NCBI GenBank assembly: GCA_037976565.1
Contig: CP137679.1
Location: 7,857,973 to 7,921,972, forward strand
DNA from: Mesocentrotus franciscanus
Lineage: Eukaryota; Echinodermata; Echinoidea; Camarodonta; Strongylocentrotidae
Direction of reading: 5' to 3'
Length of the DNA stretch: 64,000 nucleotides
Below, piece by piece: positions 24,301 through 33,840 of the stretch (position 1 is its first letter; every line of letters begins with the position of its first letter). Both the position numbers and the translations under genes were made by a program. Under the pieces are notes generated by a model that was not told where the DNA came from, ran no database searches, and saw nothing but the letters and a program-made list of their open reading frames with translations.

Positions 24301-26368
24301 AAACAATCAGATGTATTCTATACCAGCACATTTTATTTTTTCAAGGCAACATAAAGATTTTTGCTTTTGCTCTGGGTAGATACACCTGGGATGATGTCTA
24401 TCATTAGTTCACCACTCGAATGATCCAAGTATTATTTTTTTATACAAAATTTCATTTGGAAATAATTGAGAAAATGTTAATTGGACAAAATGTTAATCGG
24501 AAAAAATGGACAAGGAATCATCGAGGACATTATATTCCTCCTTCCATGCACTGTTAAAAAAAAAAAAAAAAAAAAAAATCCACGTTTAATGAAAAGAGAC
24601 CCCGGAAAACATTTATATTGAGCGCCAATCCCCCCACACCCTACTCAGACGAAAAATGTTATTCTGTTCTTCAGTGCAAGAGCCCCCCTCTAAAAAATAA
24701 TAATAATATTAATAATAATAACAAATTTATTTAAAAAATATTAATAATAGCTATAATTAAAAAAAATAAAACAAAATATGATTATCAATATTTGTAAAAA
24801 AAATAAAGTATTAAAATATATAATTAAAAAAGGCTACACACCAATGTTGAATGCCCCTCTTCCAAAAATAGGGGAGAAAAGACGGGGGGCGTTGTTATTA
24901 ACTTTATTTATATGCTTTTGAGGAGAATCGATCTTCGCTCTTCGCCTGTTTCCCATTATTTTCCCCAATTGCTCTTCAATACCTTATGTCAGGAAACCGA
25001 TTAAATGGTCCTTATATCCTTTGAACTTTTGAAGTGATAAAACAATCAATTTAATATTACGGGTTGGTTTGAATTTGCGGGTAAAAGATACTGACTACTG
25101 TATAACTGCATAACATGAAATCACAATGTCATATACTTGTATTTGTACACCTGCAATTATGTACATGTATCTGAGGGATACGTGCATATGTACAGGAAGT
25201 ATTTGTACTAGTTGTAGTAGTAGTAGAACTGGTCGTAGTCGTAGTCGTACTCGTAGTAGTAGCAGTAGTAGTAGTAGTAGTAGAAGTTGTAGTATATGTA
25301 AACTATTGTTATATTGTAATAATCTTATACTGATCTCAAATGAATTTATGATGCTAATTATGATGATAATATAATCATAGAATAATCGTAATAATAATGT
25401 TAGTAATCATAATAATAATAATAATAATAATAATAAGTTGTCATGGTAGGAAATATAAAATAAAATATTAGAGTAGATGTATACAGTCTGTTAACAAATT
25501 TGTCCACGCAAAACTGTAGGCCTCAGTAAGTTCTCAAGTATTGAGTAAACATTACTTGCATTTCTAATTCTATTGGGGGATACTACTCTCCACACAATAC
25601 ACATGCACAGCAGCAATCAACCGTGCATCAAATTCATATTGGTACGACTATGTGTGATTTGCGTACATAGATCATTCATTGCGTCATGTGTTTGAGATAC
25701 AGTACTTTACTACGGAATGGACTATTCCGGCAGCACAATACATTATTACTTGTAATTAACTAGGTTCATGTACATTTACACAACAGTTCCTTATTTATTG
25801 GCAAAAAAGTAGAGTCATGTATAAATATATGGGTAACTAACATTGGAAGAAAAAAAAAACAGCTATCGAAGAGATTATCAATTTTGCCATGTACGTGGAC
25901 GGTGACCAGTTTAACCAGTTTTAATTAGGAGACCAGATGGCTTAGTGGTGTGGTAGATCAGTGGTCTCGAAACCGTGAGGTCCCGGACTCGAACCAAGTC
26001 GATGCGCTATTATATCAGTATAACACCTAACTATCAATTAATCTTCGCCTAACCCAGGCTCTCCATATCCTTCTACGCCCCCCATGCAGCCTCTCCCAAT
26101 TACAAACATATCCCATCGTAATCACATTCGACATAATCGGGTAGTGTATAAATCATTATCACATCGTAATCACATTCGACATAATCGGGTAGTGTATAAA
26201 TCACTATCACCTCAATAAGCCTCAGTGTAATAAATCTCTTACCGCAATGACATGAGAAGTAGAACGGGAGAGTACAGGGGGGTTGCTCGTTGTTGTGGTG
26301 ATGGTGGTAGCGCCTTGCTCCCCAGGTCCAGCGGGCGACGCCGCCGCCGAGTCGTTCGCTGCAGACAT
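5889..26368 (-). CDS. SLC6-family Na+/Cl- dependent neurotransmitter/amino-acid transporter, complete gene with two alternative last exons
   Basis: Twelve-helix plasma-membrane symporter of the SLC6 (NSS) family. Exons, 5' to 3': 26368-26243, 23550-23412, 22710-22579, 21590-21242, 20130-19998, 18620-18486, 17884-17781, 17140-17016, 16631-16519, 14088-13957, 13495-13277, 12023-11826, then 9187-8999 or 6131-5889. The sum is 2094 nt (697 aa) or 2148 nt (715 aa), with every junction in phase. Seen: TM1 [10 protein letters not shown], the EL2 cysteine pair (C.NSWNTRLC) with N-glycosylation sites, [11 protein letters not shown] in TM5, [18 protein letters not shown] in TM6 and [10 protein letters not shown] in TM7. 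The chloride-site residues known from the family (Tyr in TM2, Gln and Ser in TM6, Asn and Ser in TM7) are present. Gly replaces the monoamine-binding Asp of TM1, so the substrate is inferred to be an amino acid or similar, closest in style to glycine/proline transporters. The exact substrate cannot be told. Confidence 0.93.
6301..6407. repeat. short inverted repeat (foldback)
   Basis: ggcatagctgtttctata and tatagaaacagctatgcc are perfect inverted copies with further imperfect pairing outside (ttgactgc/gcagtc). It lies between the two SLC6 terminal exons. Confidence 0.8.
6901..7024. repeat. inverted repeat (foldback)
   Basis: The left arm ttcaatagtgcgaatatttt pairs with the right arm aaaatattcgcactattgaa; the outer aatgaatgtt/aacattcat also pairs. 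Confidence 0.8.
7840..8001. repeat. two-copy tandem repeat, 81 bp unit
   Basis: The copy from 7840 and the copy from 7921 share nearly all bases, beginning aacttacaggtgca and ending gcaccctttttaa. It is a recent duplication inside the SLC6 3' region. Confidence 0.9.
8626..8880. mobile_element. older foldback copy related to the 15.4 kb palindrome
   Basis: The arms contain caaatttaatgca and gcattaaatttg and a gtgcctcgtt block like those of the near-perfect palindrome at 15447-15618, but diverged. Confidence 0.6.
8999..9187 (-). CDS. SLC6 alternative terminal exon A (cytosolic C-tail)
   Basis: Acceptor CTCCAG, phase 0, 62 codons and TGA. It begins [20 protein letters not shown], matching the family tail R.k....P...WGP...hR, then [18 protein letters not shown] and a Pro/Thr-rich end finishing NVGD. 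It is homologous to terminal exon B at 6131-5889. Confidence 0.9.
   Translation of the reverse strand, partial: RLKLISEPHKTWGPLRTGHRLASWEVHDQNGTTMGGDVVPATATPIHPIPLTTLPLLDNVGD
10484..10879. mobile_element. TTAA-flanked MITE (TTAAAGGTAAAGACCAG termini)
   Basis: The left end ttaaaggtaaagaccagt and the right end, reverse complemented, ttaaagatacagaccagt form terminal inverted repeats of about 23 bp with three mismatches. Both ends carry TTAA, the target site of piggyBac-type elements. A relative lies at 47699-48024. Confidence 0.8.
11826..12023 (-). CDS. SLC6 exon 12 (TM12)
   Basis: Acceptor GATCAG, donor GTAGGT, phase 0, 66 codons. It encodes [20 protein letters not shown], then [20 protein letters not shown] (TM12) and a cytosolic segment ending LRPSSIIQ. 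It splices in phase to either terminal exon, both of which start with an Arg codon. Confidence 0.93.
12454..13009. mobile_element. two GGGCCC-ended MITE copies, the first interrupted by a SINE
   Basis: Copy one starts gggccccgtcttataaatag and resumes after the SINE at actttgcaattgatatcaac; copy two is about 12855-13009. Both contain cagtctcctatctcttatgt. The ends are inverted (gggccccgtcttataa against ttataagacggggccc). Confidence 0.8.
12550..12815 (-). mobile_element. tRNA-derived SINE inserted in a MITE
   Basis: On the minus strand from 12815, a tRNA-like head has an A-box region TTGGCTCAGTCAGTAGAGCG and a B-box GGTTCGAACCCC. The body runs to about 12570 and ends in a TTA-repeat tail. The MITE around it is continuous if the SINE is removed. 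Confidence 0.75.
13277..13495 (-). CDS. SLC6 exon 11 (TM10-TM11)
   Basis: Acceptor TTGTAG. It encodes [20 protein letters not shown] and [17 protein letters not shown], the conserved YG..RF..DI..M.G element. The 3' end is uncertain. A stronger-looking donor, GTGCGT after 13281, leaves phase 2 and would cause a stop in the next exon; the weaker GTTCAT after 13277 keeps the frame and is used here. Confidence 0.88.
13957..14088 (-). CDS. SLC6 exon 10 (TM8-TM9)
   Basis: Acceptor ATAACAG, donor GTAAGT, phase 0 at both ends, 44 codons. It encodes [20 protein letters not shown] followed by TM9, the family motif F..vE...T...DEFP. Confidence 0.95.
14132..14262. repeat. foldback with GTGCATTAGTG arms
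   Basis: gtgcattagtg...ggttaagtcac on the left pairs with gtgacttaacc...cactaatgcac on the right. It lies about 45 bp from the acceptor of SLC6 exon 10. Confidence 0.75.
14760..14912. mobile_element. small GGGCCC-ended MITE
   Basis: gggccctatttcataaaact at the left pairs with atttgtatgaaacggggccc at the right; the inner gttatcaat/attgataac also pairs. Confidence 0.75.
15266..15839. mobile_element. TTAA-flanked MITE with a near-perfect internal palindrome
   Basis: The termini ttaaagtacaagtccactcc and (reverse complement of the right end) ttaaagcccaagtccactcc are inverted repeats with TTAA at both ends. Inside, 15447-15528 and 15537-15618 are inverted arms of about 82 bp with roughly one mismatch. 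Confidence 0.82.
15844..16487. mobile_element. foldback element, ACGTGCCTTCACG termini, copy 1
   Basis: The long inverted arms (over 200 bp) begin acgtgccttcacgg and end cgtgaaggcacgt. Both arms share gcatgccgggacag, gatcagctgttccattgcca and tcttgtacaggatcc. Copy 2 is at 59492-60128. This copy ends about 30 bp from the exon 9 splice donor. Confidence 0.85.
16519..16631 (-). CDS. SLC6 exon 9 (extracellular loop 4 and TM8)
   Basis: It encodes [20 protein letters not shown] and [17 protein letters not shown]. Two in-frame acceptors lie 9 nt apart: TTTCAG (exon from 16631) gives FANDGFGLVF, matching the family GpGLaF. TTTAG (exon from 16640) would add three residues (DLS). A large foldback element ends only about 30 bp beyond the donor. 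Confidence 0.94.
17016..17140 (-). CDS. SLC6 exon 8 (TM7)
   Basis: Acceptor ATACAG, donor GTAACA. It encodes [20 protein letters not shown] and [21 protein letters not shown]. Asn and Ser of NCLTS match the sodium/chloride ligands known in TM7 of the family. Confidence 0.95.
17176..17378. repeat. two-copy purine-rich tandem repeat, 102 bp unit
   Basis: The block from gtagaccaaaatgatggag to ggggaagaggagggag occurs twice, followed by a GA tract to about 17405. Confidence 0.9.
17781..17884 (-). CDS. SLC6 exon 7 (TM6, substrate and ion site)
   Basis: Acceptor GCTAG, donor GTGAGT. It encodes [20 protein letters not shown] and [14 protein letters not shown]. Gln and Ser of the chloride site are present. 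The four consecutive glycines in the unwound part of TM6 leave no bulky side chain where glycine transporter GlyT2 has Trp, so a larger substrate pocket is inferred. Confidence 0.96.
18270..18425. repeat. TTC/TTA/ATC microsatellite
   Basis: Runs of ttattattatt and cattatcatt in an SLC6 intron. The open frames here are repeat artefacts. Confidence 0.9.
18486..18620 (-). CDS. SLC6 exon 6 (TM5)
   Basis: Acceptor GGCAG, donor GTACGT, phase 0 at both ends, 45 codons. It begins [20 protein letters not shown] and continues with [20 protein letters not shown], the classic SLC6 TM5 and extracellular loop 3. Confidence 0.96.
19380..19475 (-). pseudogene. broken partial copy of SLC6 exon 5 and its donor-side intron
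   Basis: Aligns by eye with 19945-20040: both share a gcaattaatgat stretch, a ggagaaa block and a (t/g)gcggacttcacg block. In the copy the coding part has diverged and no longer preserves the GVKSAGK reading. It lies inside the intron between exons 5 and 6 and reflects a local duplication. Confidence 0.7.
19690..19860. repeat. ATC microsatellite
   Basis: Dense catcatcat units in an intron. Confidence 0.9.
19998..20130 (-). CDS. SLC6 exon 5 (TM4)
   Basis: Acceptor CAATAG, donor GTAGGA. It encodes [18 protein letters not shown] and TM4, ending IKGVKSAGK, the family motif at the TM4-TM5 boundary. A broken copy of its 3' part lies about 0.55 kb downstream in transcription (19380-19475). Confidence 0.95.
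20298..20834. mobile_element. TTAA-flanked MITE (TTAAAGGTACTATGTCCC termini)
   Basis: The left end ttaaaggtactatgtccc and the reverse complement of the right end ttaaagatactatgtccc differ by one base. TTAA is at both ends. It lies about 0.17 kb upstream (in transcription) of SLC6 exon 5. Confidence 0.85.
21242..21590 (-). CDS. SLC6 exon 4 (TM3 and extracellular loop 2)
   Basis: 115 codons. TM3 is followed by the large extracellular loop with the conserved disulfide pair around SNSWNTRLC and the N-glycosylation sites NCT, NVT and NTS. It ends TGG AA|GTAAGT, phase 2. Reading through the donor gives an immediate TAA, which supports the splice. Confidence 0.95.
22579..22710 (-). CDS. SLC6 exon 3 (TM2)
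   Basis: Acceptor TTTCAG, donor GTGAGA, phase 1 to phase 1. It encodes [20 protein letters not shown], then [20 protein letters not shown], the conserved TM2 and first intracellular loop. Confidence 0.95.
23412..23550 (-). CDS. SLC6 exon 2 (TM1)
   Basis: Acceptor CTATAG, donor GTCAGT, 46 codons plus 1 nt. It carries the SLC6 signature [20 protein letters not shown] followed by [14 protein letters not shown]. The Gly before LGN sits where monoamine transporters have Asp. Confidence 0.96.
23670..23760. repeat. dispersed repeat fragment
   Basis: The stretch tagcggccatgtttgtctttacactcctgtc resembles 33355-33400 (tagcgcttatgtctgtc ... acttctgtctctccac). Confidence 0.5.
24550..24840. repeat. poly(A) and AAT-rich low-complexity tract
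   Basis: An A run near 24555-24578 followed by taataat and ttaaaaa repeats in the first SLC6 intron. Confidence 0.8.
25200..25440. repeat. AGT and AAT microsatellites
   Basis: A tagtagtag run at about 25205-25290 and an aataataat run at about 25410-25436. Confidence 0.9.
26114..26209. repeat. two-copy tandem repeat, 48 bp unit
   Basis: catcgtaatcacattcgaca...gtgtataaatca is repeated at once with only minor changes, just beyond the exon 1 donor of the SLC6 gene. Confidence 0.9.
26243..26368 (-). CDS. SLC6 exon 1 (start codon, cytosolic N-terminus)
   Basis: The ATG at 26368-26366 opens 42 codons rich in Ala, Ser, Thr and Pro (begins [19 protein letters not shown]), typical of a disordered N-tail. 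It ends ATTGCG|GTAAGA in phase 0 and joins exon 2 directly (VIA|DAVHVK). The start was chosen because it opens a frame that joins exon 2 in phase. No promoter motif was identified upstream. Confidence 0.82.
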
Positions 26369-27319
26369 GTTCAACGGTCAACGGATCGCAGAGTGTATAC
26401 ACATACAGAGATGTGAAGTAGTGTTTATTGCCACGGAAAACTGTAGATGGAGAAACGATTCAGCCCACAACTGCAGCTATATCCCGACTATATGCATGCA
26501 GTTCGCTATTCACATCATACAACCTACGCGAGTGACTACCATTTTGTACAATGCTGTACTACGAGAACTGTCATGTATTCAACGTGCAGAAACCCCCGAA
26601 TTTCCACTTATGTTTCCGCCTGTGCAGATGCAGTGCAGTTCGGGTGAGACTTTTCACCCACTCTGGTACGGGTATATGGGTTTGAATAACCGTTGTAAAC
26701 AGCTCGATGCCCACTCATGCATAGACGTATATGATTCCGCCCTGACCTCATCGCTCAAGATACTGGCTGTCCCAGTGAAATGGATTGCATCGACGTTTGA
26801 TATATTGTTGACAAGTGGATGATATCTAGTACAATGGATAATTATCTTTCAAGATGTCACTGTTGTTACGTGAAGCATAGATTGCGCTGAATTGGATGTG
26901 TCAGCTTAGCATGTTAGGCGAGGGAATGAAAATATGTTTTAAACAAATTTAAAATGCGAAAGAATTATTAAAGAAACAAATACACATAATAAAATGCATG
27001 GAGTGCAAAAGAGGGAAAGAGATAATACCAGGACGATGAGTGGGAGAGGAGAAAGAGAGGGATAAGGAAGAGAGAGTTATAGAATGGGGAGACAGGACTC
27101 AATTATGAGTGGAAGAGGAAGAGCTGTATTTTCAAAAGTGACTATGATCTGGGGTAATGCGCTGATAGAGATAACACAAGAGCAAGACAGGAGACGAGCA
27201 ACCAGTTAATCAGCGTAACTTATATCGTAGAAAGGTAAAAGACACAATACAAGATCTGTTAGATCAGGGCATAATCCCGGGGCATAATAGAACCCAGTAT
27301 TTAGTAGCAAGCGCTTAGC

Positions 27320-27770
27320 CAGGATTTTATTTTAGGGGGGGGGGCGGTAGCTAGTGAGCACGCAAAGCGTGCGAATCACTTACAGAGCGCGCGAAGTGCG
27401 CTTCCTAGGGGTGCAGGGAGGAGTTTCCCTTTGACGTTTCATTAAATTATTAGAGAAAGAAGACGATTACGTTGTACCGTTCTCGACCCAGTTCCCCCTC
27501 CTGCGCGAAGCGCGGAAGCTATGACGTTTCATCAAATTATTAGAGAAAGAAGACGATTCGTTGTATACCGTTCTCGACTCTTAATCCTTTTCCCGCGCGA
27601 AGCGCGGAAGCTTTGACGTTTCATTAAATTATTAGAGAAGATGACGATTCGTTGTACATTGCTCATTTTTCTTCCTACGTCCTCTTCCTTTTTTCTCTTC
27701 TCTTTCTTTTTTTTTTTTTGGCCGGCGTTTGGGGGGCATCGCCCCCTGGCTACGCGCCTCTTTAGTAGCC
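27320..27770. repeat. tandem repeat of about 91 bp within a transposon-like block
   Basis: tgacgtttcatnaaattattagagaaagaagacgattcgttgta recurs at about 27433, 27523 and 27615, with gcgcgaagcgcggaagct between. The block is bordered by tagccaggatttt (left) and ccctggctacgcgcc (right), which look like inverted ends. Confidence 0.7.
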
Positions 27771-29019
27771 AATATTATGCAAGCCATGTAGTGTTGGTAA
27801 AAAAAAAAAAAAAAGGATGGAATTAGCTTGCTAACCATCGTTTAAATGCAAAATGCTTTTCCCTTACCACGGGTCGATGAGTCACTAGGACCCCCACTCC
27901 GGGGTCGGAGGGACCGCATTCGTGTTCCCGAAATCTCCGGTAAAGGGGTACTTTTCGCGCGACAAAGTTCGCGGCCCGAGAATTGTAAAAAAAGGGGGTG
28001 TATTTGACTTTTCACCCTGAGATTTGTTTAAAAAGGGGGTGTTTTTTTTATTTCTCGCTTTTTGGATTCCTGAGAAATTAAAAGAGGGGTTTATAACATA
28101 TCAAAAAGGGTTTTCTTTTTTCTCTCTCTCTTTGGACTCCTCAGAAATTTAAAAAAAGGGGCTATAAAATATCTTGAATATCATAGATTGGGGGTACAAT
28201 GAGCAGTGTTCCGGATTTATAGGGGTCTCCAAGGCAGGAAAAGCCCGCGAAAAGCCCGCGAAAGGGGGTTCAGAAATGTTGACAGTCGTGATATAGGGGT
28301 GCTTTCAAAGGGATGGAACAAGCATACGCGTACCCTAAATAACACTGAGTGGGGGGCTAGAAGCCCTCAATGGGGCAGTGGTCTATTTATCTCTTGATTT
28401 TATAGCACATGGTTATAATATTAGTCCAGTCAATCTAGCGATATTTAGGGGGTAACCCACCATTAATTGCAAAATAATTTATTCCACTGCAATGCATTTC
28501 AGTAAGCTCCCCCAAACAACATATTCAAAGTCTCAAGCATTCCAAGTGTGGAAAATTTATGAAATTTGCATAATATCCAAATTAGCTGTTATCATATTAA
28601 AAAATACACATAAGCACTATAAAATTGCATCCAGGTACCCGATTGACATGATTTATGTATTGAAACCAATGTTATCTGGGTCGCTGAACATGATGAACAC
28701 ATTTTTAGATTGATATTATAAACATAAATGGCATAATTTGCATATTATGCAAATTCGCTTACGATATAATGGAAAATTAAGGGAATTACATTTTCCCCAT
28801 AAAATGGTATGTTATTGGTATATAATCGAAACAATCTAGTTATGTTTTTCCTGCACATCAACAGGAATCAACTTATATTTGGATGTCACCCGACCTTTAA
28901 GTAAAGCAGAATGACTTTGAACTTAATAAACTTGAGCCTGCGTCCTTTTTTTGGATTCACTATACAGTATTCTTATTCTTATTATTATTCATATCATTAC
29001 TATTATCCTTTTATTATTA

Positions 29020-29180
29020 TTAGAGGTAGAAGTAATAATATAATCATTATTATTATCATCATTATAATAATTATCATCATTATCATTCTTTATCATCATT
29101 ATCATTTTCGTTATTATGACCATCATCAATATTCTCTCTCTCTCCCACTCTCTCTCTCTCTCTCCCTCTCTCTCCCAGTC
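29020..29180. repeat. ATT/ATC and CT microsatellites
   Basis: Runs of attattatc followed by ctctctct. Confidence 0.9.
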
Positions 29181-31721
29181 TTCCTCACTCCCCTTTCACT
29201 TACGCACTCACTCGTCAATAATCACATACATAAATTTCTACCAAACACTAAAAACATGACACGAACAACACCAAAATGCACGTCATTTCTTAATTTTAAA
29301 AGTTGACAGTTCAATAAATCTATATCAACATGTATATGGTCATAATATGTGCACCGGTGCAATGTTCAAGTATTTAGTTCATGACTGCGACAAACATACA
29401 AAATATATGTAACCCTCTACCATCAGCATCGTAATATTCTAAAATAGCCTACATAATATTACAAAGTAAGGAAATAGAAGAATTACTGCATTAAAACAAT
29501 CACAGCAGATATAAGATCAATATGATAGTTTAGACTATATACAAGAAACATTTAGCATTTAAGATATAAGCATACTTCTCGATAATATTATCGTCACGTT
29601 TGGACTTTCACTGGTCAGATAATGTTTTTGATAGTCGCTATATTCGCAATTATCCTAAGACATGGGCAATCTTACAAATGCAATGAAATTTGGGGGTTTG
29701 GGAGTCGATTGAGAAATTCATGGATGTTTCAAAAACATAATAAGTTGATCTAATTCGACGCTTAACATATGTTTTTACCCCTCCCCCTCCCCAAGAAAAG
29801 GTTTTAGCATTATTTACTTCAATACAATTCAAAGTTTATTTAACACTCTTCATAAAAAAACATTTTAAACATACAAATACCGAATGGAATTTAAAAAAGA
29901 ACAAGATAGTTATACAAATGAGAGCATTTTGGGATAGGCAGAAAGGAGGTATTCCTTATATGAAAGCCTACCCCTAAACACACGCATACAGGGAAAAAAA
30001 CATGCTATCATGTACAATCAGAGTAAAAACACTAACAAGAGAGTGTAACAAATTGATTTTACAAAAGTTTAACGATAATAAAGTCAATACCACATTTACA
30101 AAAGGTGTCATAGTATAGGTTTATAATTACACAGACAAAACATATTACCATCGTTGCAATTTCTTATCCGGCCCGACTAAGACTTTAAAATTGGTTGCGT
30201 TCTCACTACACGGAAACATACTTTTGTACAAACATGATACGTCGCATTGCAATTACAAATTACAACAAAGTAAAATGTATAAAAGGCACGAAAATCTGAT
30301 TGTGAGCATATGATACCCTGCAGCTTTAAAAATGTTTCCTTGCCAACGTACAGTAGGTAAATGCAAGTTTCAGAATGAGATCGATTTGTGATTTGTGCAT
30401 GGTTCTATGGTGTATGGAACTATCGGTATTACTTCAGTTGTCAGTTTCGTGCTAAATGGAAAAAAATGTAACTATGCAGTCTTAAGCTTCTTAATTCAGT
30501 TTGAGACATGATTTGTTGCATGAATTTAGATTCGTTTCTCCCAAACAACAGTTGTGACATGAATTAAAACACTATCGTGTGTGCAAGAGTGATAGTTTCT
30601 ATTACTTCATGTATAATTTTTATGAGGAGTGCATATCATCATTTATTAACTTAAAATACATGTAATCTGGTGGCATATGTAATTAAAAGCGCTATAGTGT
30701 GTGTATTACTGATATCTTCGAGAGTTCATCCGTTATTTTGAAGAGTGTATATATCCAATTAACAAATTCATGCATTATTTTGAAGGATGTACATCCCATT
30801 ATCCAACAGATCTAAAATTTTGTTTCATGGTTTGCAAAGAGGGATGTCAAATGAACAAAACTGGACTGTTTAAGCCATAACTATTTTCCTTCAAGATTTA
30901 AAGAATTTCGCTGAAAACAAACATTTCGTAAGGCATGTATGCTTATGAAATTTACCAGTGTTGACATATAATAAATTTAAAGTAGAAAAATCTGTTATGA
31001 ATATATGCCTTGATCATGTCGAGAAAGAATATAATTACGGTTCAGCCGTAGGATTTTGATTACAGACATCCTTCGATATCAAAACCTCTTCTAAGTGTGC
31101 TGTAAATGAGCATCTACCTTCCCTGTTATTAACCCTTTCAAGACAAGTATTCCCCATTTTCTTGCTTTGTTTTGTTTGTTTGTTTGTTTGTGTTTTTTTT
31201 ACTTCTGGTTCAGAGTCCTAAAAAACATACCAGATGCATGAGTAGAAAGGGCAAAATATTCTACATAGACTGTGTCTATTTTCGTTTTCTCTTTGATGCG
31301 AGGAATTAAAAAAAAGAAATATAAGTTTAAAAGTCCTGAAATTGGCAACACACTGAGAGGCTAAAATCACTGTTTTTTCGAATAAAATTGACATATTTTG
31401 TTTAACTTTACAACATAGCTCATAACCATGCATTGTTAATTATCTGAGACAGGCATTTTATTCAATAATGGAGCAATAAAGGAAAACTAAATTACAATTG
31501 TTACCAATTTGAGGAAGAAAAAGTGACCAATTTAGCCGTAAGAAAAAGTCTGGACCTTAAAGGGTTAATAACTAAGAGATATGAAAAATAACAATTTACG
31601 GTATTGGGTTTTGGTGAGAAGTCTTGCATAGTGAGATCGTGTGTCATGTCTGTTCACATTATATACCGACTATACATCTCGCCTTCAATTCATAAGTTAG
31701 TTGAATAACACTGTATTTAGC

Positions 31722-31861
31722 CAGGCCCGTAGCCACGGGGGCACGGGGTCACGTGCCCCCATTTTTTTCCAAGATCAGACACCCTCCGCTTAGACCCCTC
31801 CGAGGACGTCGATCAATTACATGTATGTGCCCCCAAACATCAAACTCTGGCTACGGCCCTG
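31722..31861. mobile_element. 140 bp hAT-type MITE with 8 bp target duplication
   Basis: The ends caggcccgtagcca and tggctacggccctg are inverted with one mismatch. The sequence tatttagc flanks the element exactly on both sides (31714-31721 and 31862-31869), an 8 bp target site duplication as expected for the hAT superfamily. Confidence 0.85.
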
Positions 31862-33236
31862 TATTTAGCAGTATCACCGTATTAATGTTATGGATTCTAA
31901 ATGGATATACCAACAGCGTGTTGTGTTAAATACATCCACACACCATTTTAGTTATTGTTTTGATTGTATGCAAAAAAAGCGTTAGATTTACACCAAAGTG
32001 AAGGAATGCAATAGTGATAATTTACCTACCACAATAACATAACATTACTGAATGTATCCCAAATATTTTGCACACAACACATAGATAAGCTTTTGATCTG
32101 TAAACTCCAGCTTCACTTGAAAGGTAAACAGTTTACACACTACATGTTTTTGTCAATGACGGGACGGTACACATACAAGATACTTTTGTTTCAAACCAAC
32201 TTTGTCATTTATTTTGTTGGTCACTGGTCACATTCGTTCGGTGTTTGATATCTTTTTAGAGATTTAATTTCCAAATACAAGATACTTTCGCACTGAAAAT
32301 TGAATGAAATATCCACCGATATAAGTAGCTTTTGCGCCCGTTAAAAAAAAAAGAATTTCACCTTAAAACACGAGATATCAGTTGCTGCTTTTTAATAAAA
32401 AGAAATGGTAATACAAAGTTTTGGGAAATTCTGAAATTGGATGGATAGTAATTCTTTAAATTGTTGATATATTTGGATGCCCCTGTGGATGTATTATAAG
32501 CACTAAAAAATTTAGCCCCTAAAACACTTCTGCTTTCGAGGAAATTGAATAATCAAAATTTACCGGTGCTCCCGGTAAATTTCAAATATTTCAAATAACG
32601 CCTAAGGCCATTCCATGGTAGCTGTGACCATAAAAATCTCAGAATATGCAGTTCTGATATATAATTTCCAAATGGGAATAGCAAATCGGTCGATTGTAGT
32701 CAAGAAACATTGTTTAAATGCTAAAGTAATATCAGTCTTGAGAGGGCGCTATACAACATAAAGAGTTTATTATTTACAATTTCATCACTTTAGACTCGAT
32801 TTCAACTGCGACAACGATCATTGAATATTGTAAAATCGCATATGCTTCCAATATTTTCATTTGAACCAAATTCATGACCCCATACCAAAACTTTGTAATA
32901 CCTTTAAGTTTCACATTTCACTGGTGAAATGAGTATGTTTTGCAGTACAGAGTGAATCATAAAATAAATCGAAATCAGAACTTGGCTGTGCCAGAGTGTG
33001 ACTGTGTTTAAGATGATATTGATTTAATAGATAGAGAAGCTCGCAAAGCAAGAACTGGACATATTTACCATAGAAACCAAATAAAATACGCATAATATCC
33101 CGTTCCAGAAAGCAGAAATATTATTTCTGATTGTCTGCATGTAGCAGATTATCATATCCAGATATCGGAGCAAGATTGAGGTCATTGGTATGCTGGAAAG
33201 TAAGAAATGCAGAAACAGAGACATGAGAAATAGTTA

Positions 33237-33240
33237 AAAT

Positions 33241-33317
<77 letters not shown>

Positions 33318-33320
33318 TAA
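33237..33320. repeat. AAT microsatellite
   Basis: An almost pure aat run of about 80 bp. Confidence 0.95.
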
Positions 33321-33329
33321 TTTAAAAAA

Positions 33330-33545
33330 TAATAATAGTGGGTTCTTGTATAGCGCTTATGTCTGTCAGACTTTACACTTCTGTCTCTCCACAATTATTA
33401 CCCCGGCTTTAGCAGTGCTGCCATCATGGCGCTCCAGCATTTCAAGGAATTAATTCCTGCCAGGTACCCATATACATTACCTGGGTCGAGTGCGGTAAAT
33501 GTAGATTATTTTCTTGCCTTAGGACATTAGTGCAATGTAGAGTTA
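33330..33545. repeat. dispersed repeat family copy, longest in window
   Basis: Reads tagcgcttatgtctgtcag...tacctgggtcgagtgcggtaaatgtagatta...aggacatta and includes the motif shared with four other sites in the window. Confidence 0.65.
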
Positions 33546-33584
33546 TTTAGGGGAACACGAGCACCTCATAACAATTGTGAAAAG

Positions 33585-33840
33585 AAGATAGTTGCCGTGG
33601 TTTGCGCATGTAACTAGATGGAAGAATAGTTTGGCAAATACCATCTTGCAAGGAGGAACTGATGGAAGAAGAAAGAGGGGTAGACCAACGAGGACACGGA
33701 CTGATAACATCAAGCAGTGGACGGGAATATCATCTGAGCAGCTTACTAGAACAGCTGAAGACAGAAAGTTATTGGGAGCCTGTGTCTCAACATTTCATTG
33801 TCGCCCCCAAGCTTTGGGACATAATGGATCATTCCCCTAT
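33585..33840 (+). pseudogene. LINE (non-LTR retrotransposon) C-terminal reverse transcriptase fragment
   Basis: The plus-strand frame reads MPWFAHVTRWKNSLANTILQ, then GGTDGRRKRGRPTRTRTDNI and KQWTGISSEQLTRTAEDRKL. The G.R.RGRP...W..NI..W.G.....L...AEDR pattern is the well-known tail of LINE polyproteins in invertebrates. It is a short isolated remnant and not functional. Confidence 0.8.

Noticed and set aside
25921..25999. tRNA-like stretch (agatggcttagtgg ... ggactcgaacc)
   Set aside because: A weak A/B-box resemblance only; cloverleaf stems could not be drawn, so it was not listed as a tRNA.
26283..26822. 179-codon plus-strand open frame over the SLC6 start region
   Set aside because: It overlaps the antisense of SLC6 exon 1 and a GC-rich patch, with no recognised family and no splice or codon support.
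18300..29180. Repeated units that might suggest CRISPR-like arrays
   Set aside because: All are microsatellites or tandem repeats without regular unique spacers, and the DNA is animal.
30165..30225. Possible last integrin exon on the minus strand (NATNFKVLVGPDKKLQRW then stop)
   Set aside because: It fits in phase if the acceptor is GTGAG, but the polypyrimidine tract is poor and there is no NPxY. The resemblance to an integrin tail is too weak to call.
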